Assembly: GCA_910587905.1 (NCBI GenBank)
Contig: CAJUOF010000081.1
Location: forward strand, 1-6,532
DNA length: 6,532 nt
Reading direction: 5' to 3'
From: an uncultured Lachnospiraceae bacterium
Lineage (GTDB): Bacteria > Bacillota_A > Clostridia > Lachnospirales > Lachnospiraceae
Part shown: piece by piece, positions 5,892-6,532 of the stretch
How positions within the stretch are numbered: the first letter of the stretch is position 1
How the letters are laid out: each line of letters opens with the position of its first letter
Program-made: the position numbers and the translations under genes
The notes under the pieces: model-generated
Seen by the model: only the letters and a program-made list of their open reading frames with translations
The model's database searches: none
What the model was told of the DNA's origin: nothing

Positions 5892-6192
5892 CATACGAAA
5901 AAAGCTGTGAAGGAGACAGTAGGGCGGCAGGAAAGGCGCAGAGACCCGGCGGCGGTGGGAAGCCGGGGCGAGTAGGGCCGCATCGAAGATCACTCCCAAG
6001 CTGCAGGCTGAAGGGTGCCATGGCCCTCCGTGCGGAGGAGCCGCCGGGCGAAGAGGGCTTCGGGCATTTGGTAGGCTGTGCCGGGATCCGCCGTTATCGG
6101 GAGCGTGTATGACCGTCTTGGGCGGCGTATGCAGAACGGGTGGTATCGCGAAGACTCTGGGCTTCGTCCTTTTCTGGACGAAGTCCTTTTTA
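5892..6192 (+). ncRNA. T-box riboswitch, isoleucine specific, upstream of ileS
   Basis: The leader senses uncharged tRNA-Ile and allows transcription of ileS when charging is low. Diagnostic T-box: AACGGGTGGTATCGCG at 6135-6150, whose TGGT (6141-6144) complements the ACCA end of the tRNA. In stem I the loop-E motif is made by AGTA (5918-5921) opposite GAA (5985-5987), closed by GCGGC (5924-5928) with GCCGC (5977-5981). Immediately 3' is the specifier codon ATC (5989-5991) followed by the expected purine, matching Ile and the downstream gene. The lower stem pairs GGAG (5912-5915) with CTCC around 5993-5996. A further stem (6025-6030 with 6033-6038) fits the stem II region. The 3' part switches between antiterminator and terminator. 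Exact ends are estimates. An antisense reading frame across this region is not a gene. Confidence 0.95.
6162..6192 (+). terminator. T-box transcription terminator
   Basis: CTTCGTCC (6162-6169) pairs perfectly with GGACGAAG (6176-6183) around a 6-base loop and is followed by TCCTTTTTAT. The left arm also contains the 3' half of the antiterminator, so tRNA binding to the T-box element prevents this hairpin. Confidence 0.88.
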
Positions 6193-6213
6193 TCCGTTGG
6201 ATAAAAAGGACTT
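6181..6213. repeat. 15-bp perfect inverted repeat overlapping the T-box terminator
   Basis: AAGTCCTTTTTATCC (6181-6195) and its exact complement (6199-6213) enclose a 3-base loop; the stem grows to 18 bp with one G-U pair (6178-6216). It uses the right arm and the T tract of the T-box terminator, so the two hairpins exclude each other in part. It has runs of A/T on both strands and can act as a terminator-like hairpin for transcription coming from either side, or as a 5' stabiliser of the read-through ileS message. Confidence 0.85.
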
Positions 6214-6222
6214 TGTAAATTG

Positions 6223-6293
6223 CGCACTCGTGCGTGTGGAAGTATGCCGCAGAAGCGGCCGCATGCGGCGCAGGAGTTTCGCAGGCGAAACTC
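6223..6293. repeat. Run of short-loop palindromes between T-box and ileS
   Basis: Four compact perfect inverted repeats follow one another: CGCAC-TC-GTGCG (6223-6234), GCCGC-AGAA-GCGGC (6246-6259), GCCGC-AT-GCGGC (6258-6269, overlapping the previous one) and GAGTTTCGC-AG-GCGAAACTC (6274-6293). The last is followed by TATTTTATT, so it resembles a weak second terminator before ileS. The dense short-loop hairpins resemble repetitive intergenic palindromes (REP/BIME-like), but no second copy is in the window. Confidence 0.75.
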
Positions 6294-6355
6294 TATTTTA
6301 TTCGTCTTCGTGATACCCTGACAAAACGCACAGGATTCTTATTAGGAGGAATGAC

Positions 6356-6532
6356 ATGTACGAGAAAGTTTCTACGAACCTGAATTTTGTAGAGCGGGAA
6401 AAGAAGATCCAACAGTTCTGGAAGGACAACGACATCTTCGAGAAGAGCATTGACAGCCGGAAGGAGGGGGAGACCTACACCTTCTATGACGGGCCGCCCA
6501 CGGCCAACGGGAAGCCCCACATCGGCCACGTG
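6356..6532 (+). CDS. ileS: Isoleucyl-tRNA synthetase, N-terminal fragment (runs off window)
   Basis: The first 59 residues of a class I aminoacyl-tRNA synthetase that charges tRNA-Ile. The start ATG at 6356 follows AGGAGG (6344-6349) at 6 bases; the ATG at 6351 leads to an early stop. Residues 41-59 read YTFYDGPPTANGKPHIGHV and contain the class I HIGH signature (55-58) in the form typical of clostridial IleS. The opening residues NFVEREKKIQQFWKDNDIFE also match IleS rather than ValS or LeuS, and the Ile-specific T-box upstream confirms it. Expression depends on the T-box; the 5' untranslated region after the terminator is unusually long and hairpin-rich. The rest of the protein (about 1,000 residues in the family) lies outside. 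Confidence 0.96.
   Translation, partial: MYEKVSTNLNFVEREKKIQQFWKDNDIFEKSIDSRKEGETYTFYDGPPTANGKPHIGHV

Noticed and set aside
5709..6227. 172-codon minus-strand frame across the ileS leader
   Set aside because: It runs antisense through the T-box, whose motifs are unambiguous, and is compositionally random.

Overview
The window looks like a GC-rich, low-GC-Gram-positive-type chromosome, most likely a clostridial (Lachnospiraceae-like) bacterium. The reasons are strong AGGAGG-type ribosome binding sites, a T-box leader in front of an aminoacyl-tRNA synthetase gene, sigma-A style promoters, and proteins whose wording matches clostridial families. This placement is inference; no ribosomal RNA or marker gene other than the first 59 codons of ileS is present.

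Layout. (1) 1-1940, plus strand: the 3' part of a ribose/sugar-type ABC permease, a 225-bp imperfect palindrome that starts on the permease stop codon, and a DapA/NanA-superfamily aldolase or dehydratase closed by an intrinsic terminator. (2) 1938-4733, minus strand: aroE (shikimate dehydrogenase), a 214-bp imperfect palindrome, aroD (type I 3-dehydroquinate dehydratase) and a cupin-AraC regulator, probably transcribed in that order from a promoter at 4766-4794. (3) 4734-5019: a divergent control region with promoters facing both ways, a 27-bp direct repeat at a 46-bp period, a 15-bp palindrome and a possible 8-codon leader peptide. (4) 5020-5739, plus strand: a GntR/FCD-family regulator. (5) 5740-6355, no protein gene: after about 115 bp with nothing recognisable comes a near-consensus promoter, an isoleucine T-box riboswitch (specifier AUC) with its terminator, then a string of short-loop palindromes. 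(6) 6356-6532: start of ileS, running off the window.

How it may work together. The permease and the DapA-family enzyme look like the tail of an uptake-and-cleavage operon for a small sugar or sugar-acid. Convergent to it, aroE and aroD stand apart from any other aro gene and are flanked by two different kinds of regulator (AraC and GntR/FCD), the arrangement expected of an inducible catabolic or salvage locus for quinate/shikimate-like compounds rather than a housekeeping aro operon. That function is inference. ileS is an unrelated housekeeping gene under tRNA-Ile control. No wholly new protein system is visible; the least explained material is noncoding: two large hairpin-forming elements placed just after stop codons inside operons, the duplicated 27-bp control element, and the palindrome run between the T-box and ileS.
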